From Brevibacterium jeotgali (GTDB taxonomy: Bacteria > Actinomycetota > Actinomycetes > Actinomycetales > Brevibacteriaceae), in contig NZ_FXZM01000001.1 in assembly GCF_900169175.1 (NCBI RefSeq), positions 124,001 through 188,000 of the forward strand: 64,000 nt of DNA, given 5' to 3'. A program made the translations under genes and the position numbers. Each line of letters opens with the position of its first letter. Within the stretch, counting starts at the first letter, position 1. The notes under the pieces were generated by a model. The model was not told where the DNA came from. It was given only the letters and a program-made list of their open reading frames with translations, and made no database searches. Positions 8,405 to 17,591 of this stretch are shown here, piece by piece.

Positions 8405-9325
8405 TCAGCCGTGCTGTGCGTCCAGGGGGTCCTGTGCGTCCAGGGTGTCGAGCAGCTGGGCAGCGGTGGATTCGTCGATGGTCCCGTTCTCGAGAGCCCG
8501 GGCGGTGGTCGCACGGGCCATCGCCCGATAGGCGTCGACGATCTCGGCGGTCCCCTGCGTCAGGGCGAACTCGGACAGCGCCGCGACATGGGCGCCGACG
8601 GTCGCCACATCGCCGCGACTCACAGGGCCGGTGAGCGCCCGCGGGCCCGACCGCAGCACGTTCGACACGCTCGCGTCGACGAGAGAGGCGAGCACGCGCG
8701 AGGGGTCGTCCACTCCGAGGGAGGACAGAGTCTCCATCGCCTGCGCGAGGATCGCCGCGGTGTGGTTCGACGCGTGGGCGATCGCCGAGTGGTACAGCGC
8801 CCGGTCCGCCTCTGCGAGCACGATCGGCTCGGAGCCGATCTCGACCGCGAGTGCCTGGCCGATCGGGAGGACCGGCTTGGGTGCGGTGACGCCGATCGTG
8901 GTCTGGCGGAGGCGGGGCAGGTCCATGCTCGTGCCGGTGAAGGAGAGGGAGGGGTGCAGGGCGATGGGGATCGCCCCAGCCGCGGTCGCCGGCTGGAGGA
9001 CCCCGAGGCCGTGTCGGCCCGCACAGTGCACGACGATCTGCCCGGCGCTGAAGAGGCCGAGCTTCGCCAGCCCCTCGACGAGCTCTTCGATCGTGTCGTC
9101 CGGCACGGTGAAGAGGATGAGCTCTGCGCGTTCGACGAGGGTCTCCACGTCGAGCACCGGAACGCCCGGCAGCATCGCGTCGGCACGGTCACGGCTCGCC
9201 TCGGACCCCGCGGATACGCCCACGATCGCGTGCCCCGCATCGCGCAGCGCGGCTCCCATGACGGCTCCGACCTTGCCGACGCCGATGATGCCCACACCCA
9301 GCCGGGTCTGATCGTCAATGTTCAT
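8405..9325 (-). CDS. Rossmann-like and DUF2520 domain protein
   Basis: A 306-aa protein with an N-terminal dinucleotide-binding fold (GVGIIGVGKVGAVMG near residues 10-24) and a helical DUF2520 C-terminal domain resembling the dimerisation part of ketopantoate/pyrroline-5-carboxylate reductases. In other bacteria it often precedes panC or panD; here it lies between a PH-domain protein and lysS and no pan gene follows. The start overlaps the stop of the PH-domain gene by 11 bp. The last residues (DAQDPLDAQ) come from a small duplicated sequence. Substrate unknown. Confidence 0.85.
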   Translation of the reverse strand: MNIDDQTRLGVGIIGVGKVGAVMGAALRDAGHAIVGVSAGSEASRDRADAMLPGVPVLDVETLVERAELILFTVPDDTIEELVEGLAKLGLFSAGQIVVHCAGRHGLGVLQPATAAGAIPIALHPSLSFTGTSMDLPRLRQTTIGVTAPKPVLPIGQALAVEIGSEPIVLAEADRALYHSAIAHASNHTAAILAQAMETLSSLGVDDPSRVLASLVDASVSNVLRSGPRALTGPVSRGDVATVGAHVAALSEFALTQGTAEIVDAYRAMARATTARALENGTIDESTAAQLLDTLDAQDPLDAQHG

Positions 9326-11330
9326 GGGGCGGCCTTTCAGCAGGTGCGGGCGGGGACGGGTCCGGGGCCGGCGGGGACGGCGGTGCCGGGGGCGGGGACG
9401 GCGGTGCGGTGCGAGCGTCCTGGTAGGCGTCCAGCTCCTCCCGCGCCATCCGGGTGACTGTCGCGTGGTGGTCGAACAGCTGCGACGCTTCAGCGCTCGG
9501 CAGGTGCACGACGTGCGGTGCGATGGGCCCGGGTGAGATGTGGAGGGCGATCGTGGAGAGTCCGAGTGCCCTCTGCAGCGGCCCCTGCGTCAGGCGCAGC
9601 GACTGCACGCGGGCATGCGGGACCAGTTCGAGCGTGCGGGACAGTCGCCCCGACCGGATCAGGGTGAGAGTTCCCGTGAGCGCATGCGCATTGCGCTTCC
9701 ACGTGACCGGATCCAACCACATCGAGGCGCGGGGACGACCGCGGTAGGCGTGCTCCCCGGCCAGGGTCTCCGCGTCGCGCGACAGGGGACCCGCCATACC
9801 CGCGAGGACGAGCGACCGTGCGTCGGCTCCCTGCGGCGGGCGCGGGTCGGGCAGGCACAGACCCAGCATGAGCATGACGTCGTCGCGCGTGCCGACGGGG
9901 AGCAGCACGTTCTGGGTCGTGTCGTCGTCGCCGCTGCCTTCGGAGGCCATGGTGAACTCGGCGCGCCACCAGCCGGGGCCGCGCCACAGCAGCGGCTGGC
10001 GGAGCTTCACCGCCTGGATGCGGTCGAGCGGGATGATCCGGTTCGTCGTCGATGCCAGTCCATGGCTGACCCGCAGGCCGTCCTGTGTGATGGCCACCGT
10101 GAAGTTCGCGAGCCCCAGCTCCGACTTCAGCACGCCGACGAGCGCGAAGAGGCCCGGGACCATCGCGAACACCGTGGTCACCAGCGCCGCCGGGGTCGCC
10201 AGGATCGCTATGACGATGATCGCAGCGAGCAGCGCCAGCATGAACACCGCGGTCACCAGCACCGTCGTGGACAATAGCGCGGACCACAGCAGGCGATGGA
10301 ACGGCACTCGCAGCAGGCGACCCTCGGCACCTGTCGTCGGCGACAGGCGATACGGGGTCAGCAGTGTCGTGAGGCTGCTGCTCAGGTCGTCGACGGTCAT
10401 GGACGCGTGCGTCTGGAACTGCTGGGCCGTCCTGCTCAGCAGTCGCTGGCCGAGCGGCGCGGTCGGGGCGGTCGGCCGCTGCACGGACGTCTGCGGGGAC
10501 GCGTGGCCTGCTGTGTCGACGCGGCCTGCTGACGGAACCCGCTCCGCCGCCGACTCGGTGGTCGGCGGTCCGGCGCCCGGGGCTCCGGCGGCGGGGCCGG
10601 ATCCCGGACCGGGCGGCGTCTGCTGCCGTCCGGCGCGCAGGGAGCTGAGGATCTCCTCCCGCAGCACCTCCGCCTGCCCCCGCCTGAGGTACGAGATCGT
10701 GATGTCCGAATCGGACCCGCCCGCGACGTCGAACACGAGCGAGGCGAGTCCCAGCAGGCGCGGGATGAACGGCAGGGAGATGTCGACGGACTGGACACGG
10801 TCATGCGAGGCGGACCGCTCCTTCCGCGCGATGACCCCGGTGCGCAGGAAGACGCCTGTTCCGTCCACCCGGAAGCGGGTGTACCGCCAGCTCAGCCACA
10901 GGGCGACGACTGTGACGACCAGCGCGAGGACGACGATGCCGATCACCGCAGCGGTGATGAGCGGATGCTCTCGGATGAGCGTCGGCAGCAGCCGGATCAC
11001 TCCGAACCCTCCGGCGTCGCTGTTCTCACCGCCGAGCCCTTCGACCACCAGGTCCTCCAGGACAGTCTGGAGATTCTGGAACGCGATGACGAGGACGACA
11101 CCCAGGGCGGCGATCAGACCGGCACCGCCCTGGAGCACCGGAGTCAACCGGTGGACATGCCGCCACTGAGCAGGGTCATCCGCAGTCGTCGGCGGAGCGT
11201 GGCGAGAGTCCTGCGGAACCTGCGGATGGTTCTGTGCGGGCCGGGACTGTGCCGGCCGGGTCTGCGGCGGCGGGGACTGCGGCAGCGGGGACTGCGAACC
11301 CTGCTGACCCGGCTCCTGCGGCGCGGTCAC
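9315..11330 (-). CDS. Large membrane protein with repeated bacterial PH (DUF304) domains
   Basis: A 671-aa protein. The N-terminus is Pro/Gln-rich and disordered (about 1-50). It is followed by a pair of membrane helices (about 70-90, 120-142), a PH domain (VDGTGVFLRTGVIARKERSASHDRVQSVDI), a Pro/Gly-rich linker (about 235-310), two more helices (about 350-400), a second PH domain (GLRVSHGLASTTNRIIPLDRIQAVKL) and a third PH-like module (LELVPHARVQSLRLTQGPLQRALGL). The C-terminus is a low-complexity (P-P-A/S) tail encoded by GC-rich repeats. It pairs with a shorter PH protein upstream (ATGA overlap). Such pairs are conserved after folK in actinobacteria; role unknown, possibly envelope stress. 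Confidence 0.85.
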   Translation of the reverse strand: MTAPQEPGQQGSQSPLPQSPPPQTRPAQSRPAQNHPQVPQDSRHAPPTTADDPAQWRHVHRLTPVLQGGAGLIAALGVVLVIAFQNLQTVLEDLVVEGLGGENSDAGGFGVIRLLPTLIREHPLITAAVIGIVVLALVVTVVALWLSWRYTRFRVDGTGVFLRTGVIARKERSASHDRVQSVDISLPFIPRLLGLASLVFDVAGGSDSDITISYLRRGQAEVLREEILSSLRAGRQQTPPGPGSGPAAGAPGAGPPTTESAAERVPSAGRVDTAGHASPQTSVQRPTAPTAPLGQRLLSRTAQQFQTHASMTVDDLSSSLTTLLTPYRLSPTTGAEGRLLRVPFHRLLWSALLSTTVLVTAVFMLALLAAIIVIAILATPAALVTTVFAMVPGLFALVGVLKSELGLANFTVAITQDGLRVSHGLASTTNRIIPLDRIQAVKLRQPLLWRGPGWWRAEFTMASEGSGDDDTTQNVLLPVGTRDDVMLMLGLCLPDPRPPQGADARSLVLAGMAGPLSRDAETLAGEHAYRGRPRASMWLDPVTWKRNAHALTGTLTLIRSGRLSRTLELVPHARVQSLRLTQGPLQRALGLSTIALHISPGPIAPHVVHLPSAEASQLFDHHATVTRMAREELDAYQDARTAPPSPPPAPPSPPAPDPSPPAPAERPPHEH

Positions 11331-11809
11331 AGTCCCGCCAGACGGGCGCCGCCGCGCGACGCGATGGAGTCCCGCAGCGCCTCCGCCTCCGGCTTCGGCA
11401 GGCCCGGCAGGGAGGCATCGGTCCCGGCAGACGCGGTGTGGAGAGTGATCGTCGCGAGTCCGGCCATGCGCAGCAGCGGACCGGCTGAGACCTCGACGTA
11501 CTGCAGTCGCCCGTAGGGGACGACGGTGGTCGACCGGAACATGATGCCGCGCTGCACCAGGAGATCGTGCTCACGCTCGAGGTAGCCCAGCGCCTTCACC
11601 TGACGCACGACGATGATCGCTTCGATGGTCGCGACGATGACGCACCCGGCCGCGAGCGCGAAGCCCAGGATCATGAGCCAGGTGATGTCGAAGATCAGCC
11701 CGCAGATCGCCGCGGCGAGGAGGACGATGAGGAAGATCCCCCACACGATCGCGGACCCGATGAGCTGGACGCCGATGAACTTCGGGCTGACGGGGTTGAG
11801 CTGTCTCAT
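11327..11809 (-). CDS. Short PH-domain (DUF304) membrane protein
   Basis: A 160-aa protein with two N-terminal membrane helices (about 14-36 and 42-68) and one bacterial PH domain (LVQRGIMFRSTTVVPYGRLQYVEVSAGPLLRMAGLATITLHTAS). It is translationally linked on both sides: ATGA overlaps join it to the DUF3180 gene before it and to the large PH protein after it. The two PH proteins likely act as a complex, as with YdbS/YdbT-type pairs; that is family inference. Confidence 0.88.
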   Translation of the reverse strand: MRQLNPVSPKFIGVQLIGSAIVWGIFLIVLLAAAICGLIFDITWLMILGFALAAGCVIVATIEAIIVVRQVKALGYLEREHDLLVQRGIMFRSTTVVPYGRLQYVEVSAGPLLRMAGLATITLHTASAGTDASLPGLPKPEAEALRDSIASRGGARLAGL

Positions 11810-12312
11810 GCGGGAGCCTCCGGTGGGTCGTGTCGTTCACGTCGTCCGTCCCCGGAACTGTCCGAGGCTCGTGGATCGTCGGGCGGCAGCGAGCAGAAGG
11901 ACTCCACGATCAGTCCGACAGCCATGAGGATGGCTGCGGAGATCGCAGCTGCGAGCATGCCCAGTCCGGCTTCGGCGCGCAGACCGAACGCGGATGCGAA
12001 GAGGTAGAGGGCGCCGCCGAGGTACCAGGCAGTGAGCACCGCACCCGCCAGGGCCGCGGCCTTCGCGAGCATGGCGATCCGTGCCGCCTTCACCAGATCG
12101 ATGGCCGTGGTCCTGTCTCCGTCGCGCCAGGCGCGCACCGGCCATCCCAGCGCGAGCAGCACCCCCGACAGGACGAGCATCCCGACGATCGCGGGCCACG
12201 GCACCAGCGGCAGCGCGTTCCCGCCGCGCTCCCACAGAGTGTGGAACGCGATCGACGCGAGGAGTCCGACGATCCCCCAGACGAGCAGCTGTGTGGGCCG
12301 TGTGCGGTTCAT
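11806..12312 (-). CDS. DUF3180 membrane protein
   Basis: A 168-aa protein with four membrane helices (about 10-24, 38-57, 75-97 and 109-130) and a charged C-terminal tail. DUF3180 genes follow folK in most actinobacterial fol operons, as here, with an ATGA overlap on both sides. No enzymatic motif. Function unknown. Confidence 0.88.
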   Translation of the reverse strand: MNRTRPTQLLVWGIVGLLASIAFHTLWERGGNALPLVPWPAIVGMLVLSGVLLALGWPVRAWRDGDRTTAIDLVKAARIAMLAKAAALAGAVLTAWYLGGALYLFASAFGLRAEAGLGMLAAAISAAILMAVGLIVESFCSLPPDDPRASDSSGDGRRERHDPPEAPA

Positions 12313-13322
12313 CCTCTGTCACCCCCGGCGGCCGGGGCCGGATCACCGTGTTCGGCCAGGTCTGCTCGTCCGGCTCCGGCAGGCTGCATGCTGCGGCCGG
12401 TCTGCTCGGCTGTCCAGACGAGCGCGCCGGCGCGCTGCACGCCGTCCGCATCGTCTGCGTGTGCGAGGGCTGTCGTGAGCCGCTCACGTCCGCGCGGAGT
12501 GTCGACGAGCGCGTCCGGCTGGAGGTCGGCCCAGGGTGCGAGCACGAACGCCCGCTCCCCCGCGCGCGGATGCGGAAGAGTCAGCACGGGATCTGCGAGG
12601 CGCACCTCAGCGGCCGGTGGTGCGGCGTCCTGATCGTGCACCGCCCCGGCTGCCGCGCACAGGTGCACGAGATCCAGATCGAGCGTGCGCGGGCCCCACC
12701 GCACGTCACGGGTCCGCCCGGCTCCCACTTCGATCCCCTGGCAGACGGCGAGCAGCTGGTGCGGGGGCAGCGTCGTGTCGACGATGACCGCGGCATTGTG
12801 GAAGTCCGGCTGGTCGATGCCGCCGACGGGAACCGTGACATACACGGAGGACCCGACGACCACATCGATGCGCGGGTGGAGGTCCAGGGCGTGCGCCGCG
12901 TCCTGGAGGGTGGCGAGCGCATCCCCCAGGTTGGCCCCGAGCGCGATGACCGCGCGCCACTGCGTCGGGGCCCGCGTCCGCCGCACGGTGACGGCGACGT
13001 CGGTGAACGCGTGGGCGATCGGTGCCTGTGGCTTGCGGACCGTCACCTCCACCTCTGCGCAGGCTGCGAGGCATCGGTCCGCCAACGCCCCCGCCAGCGC
13101 CTCGATGAGGTCGTAGGGCTTCCCCGCGACGATCGCCGCGAGGTCGTCCGCGAGCGCTCCGTAGTCGGTGGTGTCGGCCAGGTCGTCGGTCGCAGCGGGG
13201 CGGGACAGGTCCCCGCGCAGGACCACGTCGACGACGAAGTCCTGACCGTCTCGCTTCTCGAAGTCGAAGACCCCGTGGTGACCGCGGATCGTGAGGCCGG
13301 TCAGTCGGATCTCGTCCGTCAT
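12309..13322 (-). CDS. folBK: Bifunctional dihydroneopterin aldolase / HPPK (FolB-FolK fusion)
   Basis: Two consecutive steps of folate synthesis in one 337-aa chain. Residues 1-118 are FolB, which cleaves dihydroneopterin (RGHHGVFDFEK, DTTDYGAL, LIEALAGALADRCL, KPQAPI). Residues about 123-285 are FolK, which pyrophosphorylates 6-hydroxymethyl-dihydropterin (ALGANLGD at 128-134, QPDFHNAAV, RWGPRTLDLDL at 208-218, LPHPRAGERAFVLAPW). A tail of about 50 residues follows. The ATG chosen starts one base after the folP stop and gives the exact FolB N-terminus. I see no frameshift or stop between domains, so the fusion is real in this sequence. Confidence 0.94.
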   Translation of the reverse strand: MTDEIRLTGLTIRGHHGVFDFEKRDGQDFVVDVVLRGDLSRPAATDDLADTTDYGALADDLAAIVAGKPYDLIEALAGALADRCLAACAEVEVTVRKPQAPIAHAFTDVAVTVRRTRAPTQWRAVIALGANLGDALATLQDAAHALDLHPRIDVVVGSSVYVTVPVGGIDQPDFHNAAVIVDTTLPPHQLLAVCQGIEVGAGRTRDVRWGPRTLDLDLVHLCAAAGAVHDQDAAPPAAEVRLADPVLTLPHPRAGERAFVLAPWADLQPDALVDTPRGRERLTTALAHADDADGVQRAGALVWTAEQTGRSMQPAGAGRADLAEHGDPAPAAGGDRG

Positions 13323-13323
13323 G

Positions 13324-14157
13324 TCAGCTCCTCGTGCTCCCGGCCGCGCGGACAGCGGCGACGGCGTCGGCTGCGATGCGCGAGGCACGGGGTTCGTGGA
13401 CCCGCACCGCCCAGGCCCCTGCCTGTGCTGCCATCACAGTGATCGCGGCGGTGCCGGCGTCACGGTCCTCCTGTGTGGCCGCTGCCGGGGCCTCCGGTGA
13501 GGCGAGCGATGCGAGGAACCGTTTCCGGGAGGCGGCGACGAGCAGCGGCAGCCCCATCTCGACGAACACGTCGAGGCGGGCGAGCAGCTCCCAGTTGTGC
13601 TGGGCGTTCTTCGAGAACCCCAGCCCGGGATCCAGGATGAGGGCGCTGCGGGACACGCCGGCGGCCTCGGCCGCCTCGATGCGGGAGGTGAGTTCTTCGG
13701 CCACCTCACGGACGGTGTCGTCGTAGTGCACCGGCGCGCCGGTGTCGGACAGCAGGCCTCTCCAGTGCATGAGGACGAGGGGCGCCCCGGATTCGGCGGC
13801 CAGTCGGAGCATCTCCGGCTCGCTCTGTCCGGCGGAGACGTCGTTGATGAGGGTGGCGCCTGCCTCCAGCGATGCGCGGGCCACGGACTCGCGCATCGTG
13901 TCCACGCTGATGACAGCGCCGTCACGGGAGAGTTCGCGGATGACGGGCAGGACCCGGGCGAGCTCCTCCTCCTCGGAGACGCGCGTGGAACCGGGTCGGG
14001 TCGACTCTCCGCCGACATCGATGATGTCCGCACCGCCGTCCAGCAGATCGATGCCGTGGGCGACCGCGTCCGCGTGCGTGAACCAGCGACCGCCGTCGGA
14101 GAAGGAGTCCGGGGTGATGTTGAGGACCCCCATGATCTGCGTGCGCGTCCGGTCCAC
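13324..14157 (-). CDS. folP: Dihydropteroate synthase
   Basis: Condenses p-aminobenzoate with 6-hydroxymethyl-dihydropterin pyrophosphate; target of sulfonamides. TIM-barrel motifs: NITPDSFSDGG (13-23), GGESTRPGS, VISVDTM, LINDVS, LVLMHWRG, LDPGLGFSKNAQHN, SRKRF and a C-terminal RVHEP, in the usual order over 277 aa. I place the start at a GTG because AGGAGG lies eight bases before it; this SD overlaps the folE stop. The alternative GTG three codons upstream would have the SD directly against it. Confidence 0.95.
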   Translation of the reverse strand: MDRTRTQIMGVLNITPDSFSDGGRWFTHADAVAHGIDLLDGGADIIDVGGESTRPGSTRVSEEEELARVLPVIRELSRDGAVISVDTMRESVARASLEAGATLINDVSAGQSEPEMLRLAAESGAPLVLMHWRGLLSDTGAPVHYDDTVREVAEELTSRIEAAEAAGVSRSALILDPGLGFSKNAQHNWELLARLDVFVEMGLPLLVAASRKRFLASLASPEAPAAATQEDRDAGTAAITVMAAQAGAWAVRVHEPRASRIAADAVAAVRAAGSTRS

Positions 14158-14162
14158 GACCG

Positions 14163-14729
14163 TCACCTCCTGAGGATGAGGCTCATCGCCTCGGAACGGG
14201 ATGCCGCATTGCGCAGCTGGCCGCGCACCGCCGACGTGATCGTCGACGACCCCGGCTTCTTCACGCCGCGCATCGACATGCACAGGTGCTCCGCCTCCAC
14301 CACGACGATGGCGCCGCGCGGCTGCAGGTGCGCGACGAGCGCGTCCGCGATCTGCGTGGTGAGGCGCTCCTGCACCTGCGGACGGCGGGCGAAGACATCG
14401 ACGAGGCGCGCCAGCTTCGACAGGCCCGTCACCCGCCCCTCGGCGCCGGGGATGTAGCCGATGTGCGCAGCCCCGTGGAACGGCACCAGGTGATGCTCGC
14501 ACGTCGAGTACAGGGCGATGTCGCGGACGAGCACCATCTCGTCGAAGCCGATGTCGAACTGGACTCCCAGGACGTCTGCGGCGTCCTGCGAGAGCCCCTC
14601 GAAGGCCTCCTCGTAGGCCCGTGCGACCCGGGCCGGCGTCTCGGTGAGCCCGTCGCGGTCCGGGTCCTCGCCCACCGCCAGGAGGATCTCCCGGACTGCG
14701 GCTTCGATGCGTGCGTGATCGACGGTCAT
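14163..14729 (-). CDS. folE: GTP cyclohydrolase I
   Basis: First step of folate synthesis: GTP to 7,8-dihydroneopterin triphosphate. The 188-aa protein has the zinc ligands Cys77 and His80 in [10 protein letters not shown], Cys150 in EHLCMSMRG, the [18 protein letters not shown] core and TQIADAL. Its ATG overlaps the ftsH stop (ATGA), so translation is probably coupled to FtsH. Confidence 0.97.
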   Translation of the reverse strand: MTVDHARIEAAVREILLAVGEDPDRDGLTETPARVARAYEEAFEGLSQDAADVLGVQFDIGFDEMVLVRDIALYSTCEHHLVPFHGAAHIGYIPGAEGRVTGLSKLARLVDVFARRPQVQERLTTQIADALVAHLQPRGAIVVVEAEHLCMSMRGVKKPGSSTITSAVRGQLRNAASRSEAMSLILRR

Positions 14730-16780
14730 CGCGGCGGCTCCAGTCCGTCAGCAGCCTGGCTGGTCTGGCCGGTCTGGCCGGCGTGTCCGGTCTGGCCGGC
14801 GTGTCCGGCGTCTGCATCCTCGTCGCCGTTCGTCACGCGAGGCGCGGGCGGATCGATGGGGGGACGGCTGGAGACCGGGCGGTCGCGGCTGGCGAGCCAG
14901 ACGGTGCGCCTGTCTCGCTTCACGACATCGTGGAAGAGCTCTGAGAGCTGCGCCTCGTCGAGCGTCTCCTTCTCGAGCAGGTCGTACGCGAGGCGGTCGA
15001 GGACGTCCCGGTTCTCATTCAGTGCCCAGTAGGCATCCGCATGGGCCGCGTCGACGAGGGCGCGCACCTCGGCATCGATCGTTGCGAGCGTGGAATCCGA
15101 GAACGATTTCTCCGAACCCCCCATGCTGCGTCCGGCGAACGGCTCCGAGGATCCGTCGCCCAGCTTCACCATTCCGGCACGATCGCTCATGCCGTACTCG
15201 GTCACCATCCTGCGCGCGATGTCCGTCGCCTTCTCGATGTCGTTCGCCGCGCCGGTCGTCGGGTCGTGGAAGACGATCTCCTCCGCGACCCGGCCGCCCA
15301 TCGCGTACGCCAGCTGATCGAGCAGTTCGTTGCGGGTCGTCGAGTACTTGTCCTCACTGGGCATCACCATCGTGTAGCCCAGTGCTCGTCCGCGCGGCAG
15401 GATCGTCACCTTCGTGACGGGGTCCGTGTCGTTCATCGCTGCGGCGACGAGCGCGTGCCCGCCCTCGTGGTAGGCGGTGACGCGGCGCTCCTTGTCGTTC
15501 ATGAGGCGGGTGCGCTTCTGCGGTCCGGCGATCACTCGATCGATCGCCTCATCGACGATCGTGCTGTCGATGACGGACTTCTTCTCGCGCGCCGTGAGCA
15601 GCGCGGCTTCGTTGAGGACGTTCGCGAGGTCTGCGCCGCTGAAGCCGGGCGTGCGCTTCGCGACCATGTCCAGATCGACGTCCGACGCCAGGGGCTTGTC
15701 GTTCGCGTGGACGCCGAGGATCTGCTTGCGGCCCTTCATGTCCGGGGCCTCGACCTGGATCTGACGGTCGAAGCGTCCCGGCCGCAGCAGTGCCGGGTCG
15801 AGGACGTCCGGACGGTTCGTCGCGGCGATGAGGATGACGTTGGTCGAGGCTTCGAACCCGTCCATCTCGACGAGCATCTGGTTGAGCGTCTGCTCCCGCT
15901 CGTCGTTTCCGCCGCCCATGCCGGCACCGCGCTGACGGCCGACCGCATCGATCTCGTCGACGAAGATGATGCAGGGGGAGTTCTCCTTCGCCTGTGTGAA
16001 CAGGTCGCGGACGCGGGACGCTCCCACGCCCACGTACATCTCCACGAAGTCCGAACCGGAGATCGAGTAGAACGGCACCCCGGCCTCCCCCGCGACTGCA
16101 CGGGCCAGGAGTGTCTTGCCCGTGCCGGGCGGCCCGTAGAGCAGCACGCCCTTGGGGATCTTGGCACCCACGGCCTGGAACTTGTCCGGCTCCGCGAGGA
16201 ACTCCTTGATCTCCTCGAGCTCCTCGAGCGCCTCGTCCACGCCTGCGACGTTCTCGAACGTGACGTCCGGGTTCTCCTTGTTGACCAGCTTCGCCTTCGA
16301 CTTGCCGAAGTTCATGAAGCGGCTGCCGCCGCCTCCCAGCTGCGACAGGAGGAACCAGAAGACGATGAAGATGATGACGAACGGCAGCAGATTCAGCAGC
16401 AGTGTGCTGATCCATGACTGCTGCGGCACCTCATCGGTGTATCCGCCGTCGGGACCCGCCGTCGTGACGGCATCGATGATCTCTTCGCCGCGCGGCTCGA
16501 TGTAGAAGAACTGGACCTTGTTGCCGTAGTCATTGCCCGCGAACTCGTAGTCGTCCGAGAGCACGAGGTCGACCCGCTGGTCGTTGTCGACGATCTTCGC
16601 CTGATCGACCTTCCCCTCGTCGAGGAGGGCGAGGCCCTGTTCGGTGTCCACTCTCTGGAAGCCGGTTCCGCCTGCGAGGAGGAGGCCCGTGGTGATGAAG
16701 GCGAGGACCAGCAGCACCCAGATGAAGGGACCTCGGCGGACCTTCTTGACGGGGGTGCTGCGATCGGGGGTTTCTGCCAT
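14726..16780 (-). CDS. ftsH: ATP-dependent zinc metalloprotease FtsH
   Basis: Membrane AAA+ protease. TM1 at about 18-38, an external domain, TM2 at about 126-146, Walker A GPPGTGKT (216-223), Walker B IIFVDE (271-276), second region of homology ending [10 protein letters not shown], and the zinc site HEGGH (438-442), then the helical protease domain. The 684-aa length is usual. The C-terminus after KRDRR is a disordered, repeat-derived tail (GHAGQTG-type units from a 9-bp array). It heads the fol operon; folE starts in its stop codon. Confidence 0.97.
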   Translation of the reverse strand: MAETPDRSTPVKKVRRGPFIWVLLVLAFITTGLLLAGGTGFQRVDTEQGLALLDEGKVDQAKIVDNDQRVDLVLSDDYEFAGNDYGNKVQFFYIEPRGEEIIDAVTTAGPDGGYTDEVPQQSWISTLLLNLLPFVIIFIVFWFLLSQLGGGGSRFMNFGKSKAKLVNKENPDVTFENVAGVDEALEELEEIKEFLAEPDKFQAVGAKIPKGVLLYGPPGTGKTLLARAVAGEAGVPFYSISGSDFVEMYVGVGASRVRDLFTQAKENSPCIIFVDEIDAVGRQRGAGMGGGNDEREQTLNQMLVEMDGFEASTNVILIAATNRPDVLDPALLRPGRFDRQIQVEAPDMKGRKQILGVHANDKPLASDVDLDMVAKRTPGFSGADLANVLNEAALLTAREKKSVIDSTIVDEAIDRVIAGPQKRTRLMNDKERRVTAYHEGGHALVAAAMNDTDPVTKVTILPRGRALGYTMVMPSEDKYSTTRNELLDQLAYAMGGRVAEEIVFHDPTTGAANDIEKATDIARRMVTEYGMSDRAGMVKLGDGSSEPFAGRSMGGSEKSFSDSTLATIDAEVRALVDAAHADAYWALNENRDVLDRLAYDLLEKETLDEAQLSELFHDVVKRDRRTVWLASRDRPVSSRPPIDPPAPRVTNGDEDADAGHAGQTGHAGQTGQTSQAADGLEPPR
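14762..14806. repeat. 9-bp tandem array in the ftsH C-terminal tail
   Basis: Five 9-bp units of two types (GGTCTGGCC and GGCGTGTCC as read on plus) encode Gly-Gln-Thr and Gly-His-Ala in the last residues of FtsH. The period is a multiple of three, so copy changes keep the frame. Confidence 0.85.
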
Positions 16781-16865
16781 GGGTCCTCTCAGGAGCGTCG
16801 ACGGCGGCCAAGCGGCGGATATACGGCCCGGTCAGGGTACCGCTTCCACCGGCAGGGAGACTGCG

Positions 16866-17417
16866 TCAGCTGTAGACGTGCGGAGCCAGCGTCGCGACGA
16901 ACGGGACGTTGCGGTACTTCTCCGCGAAGTCGAGACCGTATCCGATCACGAACTCATTGGGCACGTCGAAGCCCACGTACTTCACGTCGATGTCGACCTT
17001 CGACGCCTCCGGCTTGCGCAGCATCGTGCAGATCTCCACGGACGCGGCGCCGCGGGACTTCAGGTTGGTGAGCAGCCATGAGAGCGTGAGGCCCGAGTCG
17101 ATGATGTCCTCGACGATGAGGACGTGCTGATCCTTGAGGTCGGTGTCGAGGTCCTTGAGGATCCGCACCACACCGGATGACTTCGTGCCGGACCCGTACG
17201 ACGAGACGGCCATCCAGTCCATCCGCACGGGCGAGTGCAGTGCGCGTGCGAGATCCGCCATCACCATGACTGCGCCCTTGAGCACGCCCACGAGGAGCAC
17301 CTCGCGATCCTTGTAATCACGATCGATGTCCGCCGCCATCTCCGTCAGACGGTGCTTGATCTGTGCTTCCGTGACATGGATGGTCGTGATGTCGTCGCCA
17401 AGGTCCTGCTCGTCCAC
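16866..17417 (-). CDS. hpt: Hypoxanthine(-guanine) phosphoribosyltransferase
   Basis: Purine salvage enzyme converting hypoxanthine/guanine and PRPP to nucleotides. 183 aa with the PRPP loop VLIVEDIIDSGLT (99-111), GVLKGA (45-50) and the C-terminal VGYGLDFAEKYRN-type segment. The GTG start is preceded by GAGGAG with 6-base spacing; a longer frame upstream has a non-homologous N-terminus and runs across the promoter. In other actinobacteria hpt directly follows tilS; here a DUF368 gene on the other strand separates them. ftsH starts 85 bp downstream. Confidence 0.95.
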   Translation of the reverse strand: MDEQDLGDDITTIHVTEAQIKHRLTEMAADIDRDYKDREVLLVGVLKGAVMVMADLARALHSPVRMDWMAVSSYGSGTKSSGVVRILKDLDTDLKDQHVLIVEDIIDSGLTLSWLLTNLKSRGAASVEICTMLRKPEASKVDIDVKYVGFDVPNEFVIGYGLDFAEKYRNVPFVATLAPHVYS

Positions 17418-17487
17418 CTGTAGCTCCTCGTTCGCTCTCGTCAGACTCGGACCGGGCCGGCCTGCACAGTCGTCGTATGTGGCATCC

Positions 17488-17553
17488 ACTCTAGCGGTCG
17501 GTGCGGCGGCTGATCGTCCGGCGTGAACTCGCGCGTCCGGCATCGACTATCGT
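17488..17553. promoter_or_regulatory. Divergent promoter region hpt / DUF368 gene
   Basis: TAGAGT on minus (17488-17493) would serve hpt, and TATCGT on plus (17548-17553) the DUF368 gene, each leaving a leader of about 35-65 nt with a ribosome binding site. The two -10 elements are about 55 bp apart. Confidence 0.45.
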
Positions 17554-17591
17554 TCGGTCCGAACCCCGCGCCCCCGAACGAGGACACGAGT

